A stretch of 16,088 bases of DNA from contig DRLF01000099.1 of the NCBI GenBank assembly GCA_011051425.1, positions 1 to 16,088 on the forward strand, given 5' to 3'. Source of the stretch: Thiolapillus brandeum (GTDB taxonomy: Bacteria > Pseudomonadota > Gammaproteobacteria > Chromatiales > Chromatiaceae). The translations under genes were made by a program, and so were the position numbers. Positions 1-6,761 of the stretch are shown piece by piece (position 1 is the first letter of the stretch; each line of letters begins with the position of its first letter). A model generated the notes under the pieces. It had not been told where the DNA came from. It ran no database searches and saw only the letters and a program-made list of their open reading frames with translations.

Positions 1-905
1 GCATCAAGGCCTATCTCAGCCCCGACTTCTCACACCTGTCCGATCCCAGGGTTTGGATCGACGCTTACAGCCAGATTTTCTTCACCCTGAGCCTGGGTTT
101 CGGCATCATGATCGCCTATGCCAGCTACCTGCCCCGCAAGGCGGACATTACCCGCAACGCCCTGCTCACCGCCGTGATCAACAGCGGTTTCTCTCTGTTC
201 GCCGGCCTGGCTGTTTTCGCGGTACTGGGCTTCATGGCCACCACCCAGCATCAACAGCTGGCGGATGTGGTGGCGGAAAGCATCGGTCTGGCTTTCGTCG
301 CCTATCCCAAGGCGGTGAGTCTGATGCCCGGCGGCAATTTCTTTGGCGCCCTGTTTTTCCTGTGCCTGGTGGTGGCCGGGCTGTCCTCCGCCGTGTCCAT
401 CATCGAGGCCTTCGTCTCTGCCATGGTGGACAAGTTCGGCATGAGCCGCCAGAAGCTGGTGACCTTCATCTCGGTGCTGGGCTTCCTCGGCTCCATCGTC
501 TTCACCACGCACGCGGGCCTGCTGTGGCTGGATATCGTGGATCATTTCGTCACCCACTACGGCCTGGTAAGCGTGGGCATCATGGAGTGCCTGGTGGTGG
601 GCTGGCTGTTCCGTCTGCCCAAGCTGCGCCATCACATCAACCGCATCTCCTCCATACCCCTGGGCCGCTGGTGGGATTTCCTCATCAAGATTTTCGTCCC
701 CCTGGTGCTGCTTATCATTCTGGCGGGCGATCTCTATTCCGAAGTTCAGAAACCCTATGCCGGCTACAGCTGGGCCTCGGTGATCCTCATCGGGCGGGAC
801 TGGCTGCTGCTGACCCTGGTGGCTGCCTTCGTCATCGCCTGCCGCCCCTGGCGGACGGGTTCTCATGAGGAAGGAGGGCGTTCCGATAACGCGGATCAGG
901 CCTGA
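1..905 (+). CDS. Sodium-dependent transporter, NSS/SNF family, C-terminal part (5' truncated)
   Basis: The reading frame is open from base 3 to the TGA at 903-905, so the gene enters from outside the window; about 300 residues remain. The first visible stretch reads AYSQIFFTLSLGFGIMIAYA followed by SYLPRK, a signature of the neurotransmitter:sodium symporter family around transmembrane helices 6-7. Several hydrophobic membrane segments follow (for example residues from FSLFAGLAVFAVLGFMA, FFGALFFLCLVVAGLSSAVS and VTFISVLGFLGSIVF), and the tail ends in a short charged cytoplasmic segment. Family members are inner-membrane symporters that move amino acids or related solutes with Na+; the substrate cannot be read here. 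The last 10 bases overlap the convergent glycosylase gene, so no separate terminator fits between them. Confidence 0.9.
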   Translation, partial: IKAYLSPDFSHLSDPRVWIDAYSQIFFTLSLGFGIMIAYASYLPRKADITRNALLTAVINSGFSLFAGLAVFAVLGFMATTQHQQLADVVAESIGLAFVAYPKAVSLMPGGNFFGALFFLCLVVAGLSSAVSIIEAFVSAMVDKFGMSRQKLVTFISVLGFLGSIVFTTHAGLLWLDIVDHFVTHYGLVSVGIMECLVVGWLFRLPKLRHHINRISSIPLGRWWDFLIKIFVPLVLLIILAGDLYSEVQKPYAGYSWASVILIGRDWLLLTLVAAFVIACRPWRTGSHEEGGRSDNADQA

Positions 906-1531
906 AGCAACTGCCCCGCCCTTTTGAACACCTGCCGAAACATTTGCGTGGTCAGGCGCCGGGTCTGGGTGTTATAGCGGCTGCAGTGGTAGGAATCGAG
1001 CAGTTTCCTGCCCTCCCCCAGGTCATGTTCCGCAGCATGGCCGAAGGGGAAATCCACCTGGCGCTTTCCCGTGGCTGTTATCACAGCCCGATGGGCGATT
1101 CCCCCCAGGGCCAGCACCACGCTGTCCGCAGGCAGTGCCTGCAGTTCCTGCTGCAGAAAGCGGTTGCACTCACGCACTTCGCTGCCCACCGGCTTGTTCT
1201 GCGGCGGCAGGCACTTGACCGCATTGGTAATGCGGCAGTTTTTCAGCTGCAGACCATCCCCGCCATGCACAGATTCCGGCGCCGAGGCAAAACCGCATTT
1301 GTACAGGGTCTCGTACAGCAGGATGCCAGCGTGATCCCCCGTGAACGGACGACCGGTGGCATTGGCGCCATGCATGCCCGGCGCCAGTCCCACGACCAGC
1401 AAGCGCGCCTGGGGATCACCAAAGGGCGCAACGGGGCGGCAATGATAGTCCGGATGCCCGGCCTTCACTTCTTCCAGAAAACTGGCCAGACGGTCGCAGG
1501 CGCGGCAGTCCGGATCGAAAGCCAGGCTCAC
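896..1531 (-). CDS. Uracil-DNA glycosylase, iron-sulfur family (UDGb/family 5 type)
   Basis: A 211-residue protein predicted to remove uracil or other deaminated bases from DNA. Motif 1 is GLAPGMHGANATGRPF (residues 48-63), close to the GLAPxxHGANRTGR motif of family 5 enzymes. The C-terminal motif is DSYHCSRYNTQT (179-190). Four Cys (C9, C12, C107, C122) sit where the [4Fe-4S] cluster ligands of family 4/5 enzymes lie. Motif 1 ends in Gly rather than the usual Ala and the C-terminal motif has Cys where Pro is commonest, so substrate range may differ. The start is a GTG (1529-1531) overlapping the stop of the response regulator by 4 bases (GTGA), which supports translational coupling. Its end overlaps the convergent transporter gene. 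Family 4 is the alternative, but the HGAN motif favours family 5. Confidence 0.85.
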   Translation of the reverse strand: MSLAFDPDCRACDRLASFLEEVKAGHPDYHCRPVAPFGDPQARLLVVGLAPGMHGANATGRPFTGDHAGILLYETLYKCGFASAPESVHGGDGLQLKNCRITNAVKCLPPQNKPVGSEVRECNRFLQQELQALPADSVVLALGGIAHRAVITATGKRQVDFPFGHAAEHDLGEGRKLLDSYHCSRYNTQTRRLTTQMFRQVFKRAGQLLQA

Positions 1532-2172
1532 GTCATCAGCTCGATGAGCCCGTGACGCAAGGCGAAGTGGGTGAGCTCCACGTCGTTGTGGATCTCCAGC
1601 TTCTCGAACAGGCGGGTACGATAGGTGCTGATGGTCTTGGGACTGAGAAACAGGGCATCCGATATCTGCTGGGTGGTGCTTCCCCGGGTAATCATCAGCA
1701 TCACCTGCATTTCCCGCGGAGACAGCTTGGCCAGCGGCGTGGATTTCCCCTTGTTCACCAGGGCCGACAGACTGAGACGCTGCGCCACTTCGTTACAGAT
1801 ATAGTGCTCGCCCCGCATGACCTGGCGAATGGCGGCTGACACTTCATCCGCAGGACTCCCCTTGGTCAGATAACCCACGGCACCGGCATCGAGCAACTGG
1901 TTGGGAAAAGGCTGGTCGTCCAGCGCGGTAAGGGCTATCACTTTGGCCTGGGGATCGGCGCGCACGATGCGGCGGGTAGCCTCGATGCCGCCGATTCCCG
2001 GCATGTTCACGTCCATCAATATCACATCCGGCGGTGTCCTGCGCACGAACTCGACAGCATCTTCTCCTGTCTCGGCTTCCGCCACCACGGTCATGTCTTC
2101 CTGAGTATCGAGTATGCCTTTTATCCCGGAACGGAACAGGGCATGGTCATCTACGAGTAAAATCCGAATCAT
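1528..2172 (-). CDS. uvrY: LuxR/NarL-family response regulator, GacA/UvrY-like
   Basis: A 214-residue two-component regulator, the same length as GacA/UvrY. The receiver domain (about 1-120) has the acidic pair D8/D9, the phospho-acceptor D54 in ILMDVNMPG, T81 and K103. The C-terminal LuxR-type helix-turn-helix starts at LSPREMQVM (about residue 149) and contains the TTQQISDALFLSPKTIST recognition segment. By homology it would act with a BarA/GacS sensor to drive small regulatory RNAs of the Csr/Rsm system; no sensor kinase is in this window. A GGGAG ribosome site lies 4-5 bases before the ATG, and the gene begins 13 bases after the AAA ATPase stop. In many gammaproteobacteria uvrY is followed by uvrC; here a uracil-DNA glycosylase takes that place. 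Another NarL-type regulator is possible, but the whole sequence resembles GacA. Confidence 0.88.
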   Translation of the reverse strand: MIRILLVDDHALFRSGIKGILDTQEDMTVVAEAETGEDAVEFVRRTPPDVILMDVNMPGIGGIEATRRIVRADPQAKVIALTALDDQPFPNQLLDAGAVGYLTKGSPADEVSAAIRQVMRGEHYICNEVAQRLSLSALVNKGKSTPLAKLSPREMQVMLMITRGSTTQQISDALFLSPKTISTYRTRLFEKLEIHNDVELTHFALRHGLIELMT

Positions 2173-2185
2173 TTTTCTCCCTTTC

Positions 2186-3661
2186 TTAGCCTGCGACCGA
2201 CGCCGGTACCGCCCGCTGGTAGGACCAGTCCTTGATCGCCTGTATCTGTTCTTCCATGGTACGCGACAACGGCACCATATTCACTGTATTGCGGATCACA
2301 TCCTTTTCGTTGAAGGCCCTGCCTTCCTGCCAGGCTTCGATACGGGCGGCTTTCACGGCAGATTCTATTTCCGCGCCACTCCAGCCTTTGGTAGCGGCCG
2401 CCAGGTAGTCGATATCGAATCCTTCGGGGTTTTGTCCGTTGAGACGGATGTGTATGGCGAAGATCTGCGCCCTTTCACTGCTGGTGGGCAGGTCCAGGAA
2501 AAACAGCTGGTCGAAACGCCCCTTGCGCATCAGTTCAGCGGGCAGCTGCTGTATGCGGTTGGCCGTGGCCGCGAGAAACACGCCGGCGGGCTTTTCCTGC
2601 ATCCAGGTCAGAAAACTGGAAAAGATGTTGACGTTGCCGCTGGAGGCGCCGCTGTCGTCATACCCGAAAGCATTTTCCAGCTCGTCTATCCAGAGCACCA
2701 CCGGCGCAATCTCTTCGGCGATGCGGGTTGCATGCTCGAAGGCATATTCCGGCGAACCGAAGCTGCCTGACATGACCAGGCTCATGTCCAGGCGTACCAG
2801 GGGCATGTTCCAGGCCGTTGCGATGGTCTTTGCTGCCATGCTTTTACCGCAGCCGCTGATACCCATGAAAAGCACACCGGCAGGCAGGGGCACGCCTTCT
2901 TCGAGGGCATCCTTGGTGAACAGATCCTCGCGTTTGCGCACCCAGTCCTTGAGGTTCTCCAGCCCACCGATATCCTTCAGAGAGCGCTGTGGCGGATAGA
3001 AACGCAACACGCTTTCCTTGGCCAGTATCTGGGCTTTTTCTTCCTGAATCTCTGTCATGGCCGTACGCAACCGCAGATCCGGCATACCGTAGAGACGGCG
3101 CTGCAGATGCGCCACCTCGTTCAGGGACAGGCCTTTCATGGCCACGGCCATGTGGTACAGCATGTCTTCATCGGGCACCGAACCCTGTCCACCGTGCTTG
3201 TGCAGCTGCGTGAGGATGTCCTCTTCGGACGGCAGGGCCATTTCCACCAGGAACATTTCCTTTTTCAGTGCCTCGGGCATCTTCAGTACAGGGTGGCTGA
3301 CGAACACGTAAATCTGCCTGCCCAGCAGCCGGTAGTAAAGATCGCGCAGACCGCGTACCAGCGCGGGCTGTTCGTCAAACCACAGGGGCAGGTCCTTCAG
3401 CAGATAGATGCAGTTGCCCTCTTCCGCACTGATACGTGACAGAGCCCGCAGCGGATCGGAAACAGTGTCTTCCTCATCGTCAAAACCGCTGGTAGCCGAC
3501 CAGGTAACCAGTTTCCCCTGTCCCCTGAACAGGCTCTCCACCAGCATGGAAAGCATGTTTTCCATGCGCTCTTCCTCCCAGCCCAGGAAATAGTACAAGG
3601 GATACTGGGAGCGCAATCCGCGGGTCAGTTTCTGCAGGGTTTTCTTGTTACCTGAGCTCAC
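2186..3661 (-). CDS. AAA+ ATPase, Ycf46-like
   Basis: A 491-residue ATPase. The C-terminal half has a full AAA+ core: Walker A GISGCGKS (267-274), Walker B VVLWIDELE (321-329, D326/E327), sensor 1 at N368 in AATANR, and an arginine-finger region RKGRFDQLF (379-387). The N-terminal half (about 1-220) starts with RGLRSQYPLYYFLGWEEER and resembles the degenerate, Walker-A-less first domain of the Ycf46 family of cyanobacteria and many proteobacteria. The segment LENLKDWVRKRE ahead of the ATPase core also fits that family. No signal peptide or membrane helix is seen, so it should be cytoplasmic. The start is GTG with a GGAAGGA site about 8 bases upstream. It lies between hypC and the response regulator; whether it serves hydrogenase assembly is inference. 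An FtsH-type protease is excluded because no HExxH zinc motif is present. Confidence 0.85.
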   Translation of the reverse strand: MSSGNKKTLQKLTRGLRSQYPLYYFLGWEEERMENMLSMLVESLFRGQGKLVTWSATSGFDDEEDTVSDPLRALSRISAEEGNCIYLLKDLPLWFDEQPALVRGLRDLYYRLLGRQIYVFVSHPVLKMPEALKKEMFLVEMALPSEEDILTQLHKHGGQGSVPDEDMLYHMAVAMKGLSLNEVAHLQRRLYGMPDLRLRTAMTEIQEEKAQILAKESVLRFYPPQRSLKDIGGLENLKDWVRKREDLFTKDALEEGVPLPAGVLFMGISGCGKSMAAKTIATAWNMPLVRLDMSLVMSGSFGSPEYAFEHATRIAEEIAPVVLWIDELENAFGYDDSGASSGNVNIFSSFLTWMQEKPAGVFLAATANRIQQLPAELMRKGRFDQLFFLDLPTSSERAQIFAIHIRLNGQNPEGFDIDYLAAATKGWSGAEIESAVKAARIEAWQEGRAFNEKDVIRNTVNMVPLSRTMEEQIQAIKDWSYQRAVPASVAG

Positions 3662-3715
3662 AGAGGTTTCCTTCCTGGTAGGTTATTGGACCATAGATTT
3701 CCCGGAACGGGATGT

Positions 3716-3955
3716 TCATCGTGCAAGGCTGTCTTCTGCAGCCAGAATCCGGTCGTAGATTTCCCAGGCCGAGGCCGCTTCTTCGGGTGTGACTTTCTGC
3801 GTGGCATAGCCGCCCTGCATGACCAGGAAATCGCCCGGCTCCACTGTCTCATCCTGCATGAGGAACAGACTGACTTCCCGTTGCACACCTTTCGCCTCGC
3901 AACAGGCCATGAAACCGTCGACAGACAACACCTGCATGGGAATTCCCAGACACAT
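3716..3955 (-). CDS. hypC: Hydrogenase maturation chaperone HypC/HupF
   Basis: A 79-residue protein starting MCLGIPMQV, the signature of HypC/HybG/HupF chaperones; C2 is the conserved Cys that helps carry the Fe(CN)2CO unit with HypD and hands it to the large-subunit precursor. The central EPGDFLVMQGGYATQKV segment also fits the family. Length is normal. The ATG at 3953-3955 must be the start because Met1-Cys2 is functionally required; a GAGGA lies almost against it and a GGTGG lies 9 bases further up, so ribosome-site spacing is unusual. It is divergent from the hydrogenase operon and shares its 164-base upstream region. It is the only hyp gene in the window. HypC and HupF cannot be separated by sequence alone. 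Confidence 0.92.
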   Translation of the reverse strand: MCLGIPMQVLSVDGFMACCEAKGVQREVSLFLMQDETVEPGDFLVMQGGYATQKVTPEEAASAWEIYDRILAAEDSLAR

Positions 3956-4003
3956 TCCTCTATACCACCATTGGTCAGTATTTAACGGCAGATCATCCAG
4001 TTA

Positions 4004-4017
4004 TTGACATTCGTCAA
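4004..4017. promoter_or_regulatory. FNR-type binding site (TTGAC-ATTC-GTCAA)
   Basis: The 14 bases TTGACATTCGTCAA match the FNR/Anr consensus TTGAY-N4-RTCAA exactly, and the palindrome extends one base further than the consensus on the right and two on the left in sense (arms TATTGAC/GTCAATA, 4002-4019). Its centre (4010/4011) lies about 41 bases before the start point predicted from the TATACA -10 (4039-4044), the class II position at which FNR activates. This would switch on the hydrogenase operon when oxygen is low, consistent with FnrT control of hyn in Thiocapsa. The same box lies about 40 bases before the possible leftward start of hypC. A CRP-type site is less likely because the half-sites lack TGTGA. 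Confidence 0.7.
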
Positions 4018-4038
4018 TATGGGCACCGATAAATGTAC

Positions 4039-4044
4039 TATACA
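4039..4044 (+). promoter_or_regulatory. Predicted -10 element of the hydrogenase operon
   Basis: TATACA matches the sigma-70 -10 consensus in 4 or 5 of 6 positions depending on alignment and gives a start point near 4051. There is no good -35, as expected for an activator-dependent class II promoter whose FNR box overlaps that position. TACTAT at 4036-4041 is an alternative. Confidence 0.5.
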
Positions 4045-4119
4045 TTAAGGGTGAAAAAGAATTTTTTATGCAGGGTTGTTCAATTACCGTAGTCTGCTAC
4101 AGATAAAGGGGCGACAGGC

Positions 4120-4617
4120 ATGCAAACCACATTGATCCTGGGAATCGGCAATACCTTGCTGAAAGACGAGGGTATTGGTGTGCATGTGCTGAATTTTCTG
4201 CGCCACAACCATCCCCAGGACGAAAACGTCACTTTCATGGACGGCGGCACACTCAGCCTGACACTGGCGGCGGACATCGAGGAACATGATCAGCTTATCG
4301 TCATCGATGCGGCACGACTGGGAGGGCAGGCAGGTGCGGTGCACTGCATGGAAGCCGAAGCCATGGATGACTTTCTTGGTGCCAGCCGCCGCAGCGTACA
4401 TGAAGTCGGCCTGCTGGATCTGATCGATATCGCCCGCCTCACCGGCTCCCTGCCCGTCAGGCGCGCTCTCGTCGGTATACAGCCCCAGATCATGGACTGG
4501 GGAGAAGAACCCAGTCCTGCCGTCAGGGCAGCCATACCGGCGGCGGCGAGACATGTCCTCGAATTGCTGGAACGCTGGCATCACAGCACTTCTGATCTGA
4601 ACGGGGTCCTGCCATGA
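4120..4617 (+). CDS. hynD: Hydrogenase maturation protease (peptidase M52, HybD/HupD/HynD type)
   Basis: A 165-residue endopeptidase that cuts the C-terminal tail from the large-subunit precursor after nickel insertion. It has the family start LILGIGNTLLKDEGIGVH, and the three nickel-sensing residues of E. coli HybD (E16, D62, H93) correspond to E17, D63 and H94 here. Its natural target is HynL, encoded downstream, whose tail ends DPCIACAVH plus 15 residues. It is the first gene of the operon; its stop overlaps the hupH start by 4 bases (ATGA). An AAGGGG site precedes the ATG. The choice between the names hupD and hynD rests only on the neighbouring Hyn-type hydrogenase. Confidence 0.93.
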   Translation: MQTTLILGIGNTLLKDEGIGVHVLNFLRHNHPQDENVTFMDGGTLSLTLAADIEEHDQLIVIDAARLGGQAGAVHCMEAEAMDDFLGASRRSVHEVGLLDLIDIARLTGSLPVRRALVGIQPQIMDWGEEPSPAVRAAIPAAARHVLELLERWHHSTSDLNGVLP

Positions 4618-5015
4618 ACCGCCCCGCCCTGCCAGCCATCGATGTGGCCGCCTGGGAAACAGGCAATGTACTGCCACTACTCCATGAAATACGCCATGCT
4701 TTGCAGAATCTTCTGGATGGCGACCGGGAAACCACCATCGACCTGCGGGCGCTGCCCATGGCGCCTGGCGAAGAGGCCCGGCTGATCGAGACATTGGGCG
4801 AAGGGGAAGTCAGCGTGCAGCTGAACGCCCTGGGAAAAAGCGAGATCACGGAAACCCGTTATCCGGGTGTATGGCTGATTGCCCATTACAACGCCAACGG
4901 AGAAGTCCTCGGTAAATTCATCGAAATCACACGCATACCCGGCCTGCTCAAATCCCAGCGCGAAGACATCGCTGACGGTTTGCAGGCCCTGGAGGATGAA
5001 CTGCATGAAAAATGA
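4614..5015 (+). CDS. hupH: HupH/HyaF-family hydrogenase expression protein, single-domain form
   Basis: A 133-residue protein matching one HupH domain: the block GEGEVSVQL, then ITETRYPGVWLIAHY, then FIEITRIPGLL is typical of HupH/HyaF C-terminal domains. HupH and HyaF are usually about 280 residues with two such parts, so this is about half the usual length and lacks the first. HupH-type proteins assist assembly of hydrogenase subunits before export; the exact step is not settled. It starts inside the protease stop (ATGA) and ends 11 bases inside the hynS gene, so it is coupled on both sides. No signal peptide or Cys cluster is present. Confidence 0.82.
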   Translation: MNRPALPAIDVAAWETGNVLPLLHEIRHALQNLLDGDRETTIDLRALPMAPGEEARLIETLGEGEVSVQLNALGKSEITETRYPGVWLIAHYNANGEVLGKFIEITRIPGLLKSQREDIADGLQALEDELHEK

Positions 5016-6102
5016 CCCATCCCTGCTGGATATCCTGCGGCAACAAGGTGTCAGCCGCCGGGGTTTCCTCAAATTTTGCGCCGCAACCGCTTCCCTGATG
5101 GCACTACCGCCGGGCATGGCGCCGGTGATTGCCAAAGCGCTGGAACAGGCACGCCGGCCCTCTGTGATCTGGCTGTCTTTTCAGGAATGCACCGGCTGCA
5201 CCGAATCCCTTACCCGCTCCCACGCTCCCACGCTGGAAGGCCTGATATTCGACGCCATCTCGCTGGATTATCATCATACGCTGCAGGCTGCATCAGGCAC
5301 GGCGGCCGAAGAGGCCAGAAAGACCGCCATGGAGGAAAACAGGGGCAAGTATCTGCTCGTGGTGGACGGTTCCATTCCCACGGGCAACGCCGGGTACTCC
5401 ACCATTGCAGGCATCAGCAACCTGGACATGCTGAAAGAAGTGGCTGCCGGCGCCGCAGCCATCATCGCCGTGGGCACCTGTGCGGCTTTCGGCGGCCTGC
5501 CCCATGCCAGCCCCAACCCGACCGGCGCCGTTGCCGTTTCGGACATCATCACCGACAAACCCATCGTGAACGTTTCCGGCTGCCCGCCCATTCCGGTGGT
5601 CATTACCGGCGTACTGGCGCACTTTCTGACTTTCGGCAGCCTTCCCGAGCTCGATCACCTAGGACGCCCCATGGCATTTTACGGCAACAATATCCATGAC
5701 CGTTGCTACCGCCGGCCGTTCTATGAACGCGGGCAGTTCGCCGAAAGCTTCGACGACGAAGGCGCAAAAAAAGGCTGGTGCCTGTACAAACTGGGCTGCA
5801 AGGGTCCCGTCACCTACAACGCCTGCGCCACCACCAAATGGAACAATGGCACCAGCTTTCCCATCGAATCCGGCCACGGTTGCCTGGGATGCTCAGAGCC
5901 CAATTTCTGGGACATGGGCGGCTTCTACAACGCGCTTTCCGAACCTTCCAAAGGCACGGGTAACGCGCTGGGCTGGGGAGTGGCGGCAGGCGCCGCACTG
6001 GGCGCTGCCAGCGGCCTCATGGCCAGAAGAGAAAAAGACCATGCATCCCGTTCCCATCAACAGGTTACCGTGGATGATCTGAAACGGGAGGAATCCCCAT
6101 GA
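5005..6102 (+). CDS. hynS: Ni-Fe hydrogenase small subunit (HynS type) with Tat signal
   Basis: A 365-residue electron-transfer subunit. I chose the ATG at 5005 because GGAGGA lies 8 bases upstream and the Tat signal SRRGFLKF then sits at residues 17-24; an in-frame ATG at 4879 would add 42 residues and bury the hupH gene. Proximal [4Fe-4S] ligands are C62, C65 (ECTGCTES), C159 and C193; distal [4Fe-4S] ligands are H231, C234, C259, C265; medial [3Fe-4S] ligands are C274, C293, C296. The proximal motif has four Cys, not six, so this is the standard rather than the oxygen-tolerant form. The C-terminus (about 319-341) is a Gly/Ala-rich weakly hydrophobic stretch followed by charged residues, not a clear anchor helix. 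The mature protein should pair with HynL and be exported to the periplasmic side of the membrane. Confidence 0.95.
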   Translation: MKNDPSLLDILRQQGVSRRGFLKFCAATASLMALPPGMAPVIAKALEQARRPSVIWLSFQECTGCTESLTRSHAPTLEGLIFDAISLDYHHTLQAASGTAAEEARKTAMEENRGKYLLVVDGSIPTGNAGYSTIAGISNLDMLKEVAAGAAAIIAVGTCAAFGGLPHASPNPTGAVAVSDIITDKPIVNVSGCPPIPVVITGVLAHFLTFGSLPELDHLGRPMAFYGNNIHDRCYRRPFYERGQFAESFDDEGAKKGWCLYKLGCKGPVTYNACATTKWNNGTSFPIESGHGCLGCSEPNFWDMGGFYNALSEPSKGTGNALGWGVAAGAALGAASGLMARREKDHASRSHQQVTVDDLKREESP

Positions 6103-6761
6103 ATATCGAAGCCGTCCTGCAGTGGATACGCGGCCCTGGCCTGAGCCTTTCCCTGGGCATTTTTATTTTCGGCATATTGCTCAAGCTGCTGGAGATCTTC
6201 CTGCTGGGACGCAGGAAAAACCTGGCAGCGGTCAGATCCAGCGGCGTGGCAGCAGGCTTTCGCACCATCTTCAGCCGTTCCCTGCCACCGGAAGGCAATA
6301 TCCTGCGCCGTCCCCCTTTTGTATTCATCTTTGGCTATGCCTTCCACATCGGGCTGTTTGTCGTCATTCTCTTCCTGGCGCCACATATCCAGGTCGCCCA
6401 GTCACTGCTTGGCCTTTCCTGGCCGTCGCTGCCCACACCGGTAGTGGACGTGTTTGCTGTCATCGCCCTCATCGCACTGATGGCCCTATTGTGGTACCGG
6501 CTGACCAGCCCCCTCATGAAATACCTGACCACGGCACAGGACTACCTCGTCTGGGCACTGACCTTCATCCCGCTGCTGTCCGGTTACATGGCCTATCACC
6601 ATCTGTTGCTGCCCTATACCTGGCTGCTGGCCATTCATATCGCGAGTGTCGAACTGCTGCTGGTGCTGTTTCCCTTCACCAAGCTGACTCACGCGTTCAC
6701 CCTGTTCATCTCCCGCTGGTATACCGGCATGATGGCGGGTCAGAAAGGAGTGCAATCATGA
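6099..6761 (+). CDS. isp1: Isp1, NarI-like membrane cytochrome b of the hydrogenase
   Basis: A 220-residue inner-membrane protein with about five hydrophobic helices (near 14-36, 73-95, 113-132, 146-164, 172-194). It resembles the gamma subunit of respiratory nitrate reductase and DsrM. His pairs could bind heme b: H180 and H198 are 18 residues apart, the same spacing as the NarI ligands H187/H205, and H83 lies in the second helix. It would move electrons between the periplasmic hydrogenase and the quinone pool or Isp2. Start and stop overlap hynS and isp2 by 4 bases each, and GGGAGG precedes its start. Its position directly after hynS matches the Thiocapsa hynS-isp1-isp2-hynL arrangement. 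Confidence 0.9.
   Translation: MNIEAVLQWIRGPGLSLSLGIFIFGILLKLLEIFLLGRRKNLAAVRSSGVAAGFRTIFSRSLPPEGNILRRPPFVFIFGYAFHIGLFVVILFLAPHIQVAQSLLGLSWPSLPTPVVDVFAVIALIALMALLWYRLTSPLMKYLTTAQDYLVWALTFIPLLSGYMAYHHLLLPYTWLLAIHIASVELLLVLFPFTKLTHAFTLFISRWYTGMMAGQKGVQS

Larger units (their letters stand above)
3956..4119. promoter_or_regulatory. Divergent promoter region between hypC and the hydrogenase operon
   Basis: This 164-base A+T-richer region separates the divergent hypC and hynD genes. It contains one FNR-type box (4004-4017), a good -10 element for the rightward operon (TATACA 4039-4044), and a possible leftward -10 (AATACT or TAAATA on the - strand, within 3977-3984). The rightward leader would be about 68 bases and the leftward one about 15 bases. 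No other strong operator was seen. Confidence 0.6.

Noticed and set aside
30..866. Open frame of 278 codons on the - strand opposite the transporter
   Set aside because: Very rich in His, Gln and Gly with no hydrophobic core or domain; it mirrors the transporter's codon pattern.
4084..4794. Open frame of 236 codons on the - strand opposite the maturation protease and hupH
   Set aside because: Covers two well-supported coupled genes and resembles no protein family.
4879..5004. Upstream extension of hynS to an earlier ATG
   Set aside because: It would place 42 residues ahead of the Tat motif and overlap hupH by 137 bases; the ATG at 5005 has a good ribosome site.
5005..6102. Oxygen-tolerant hydrogenase
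   Set aside because: The two additional Cys of the six-Cys proximal cluster are missing; the motif reads CTGC with a following Thr.
6122..6757. Upstream extension of isp2 by 212 codons
   Set aside because: It runs wholly within isp1 in another frame, and the ATG at 6758 has a ribosome site and the usual 4-base overlap.
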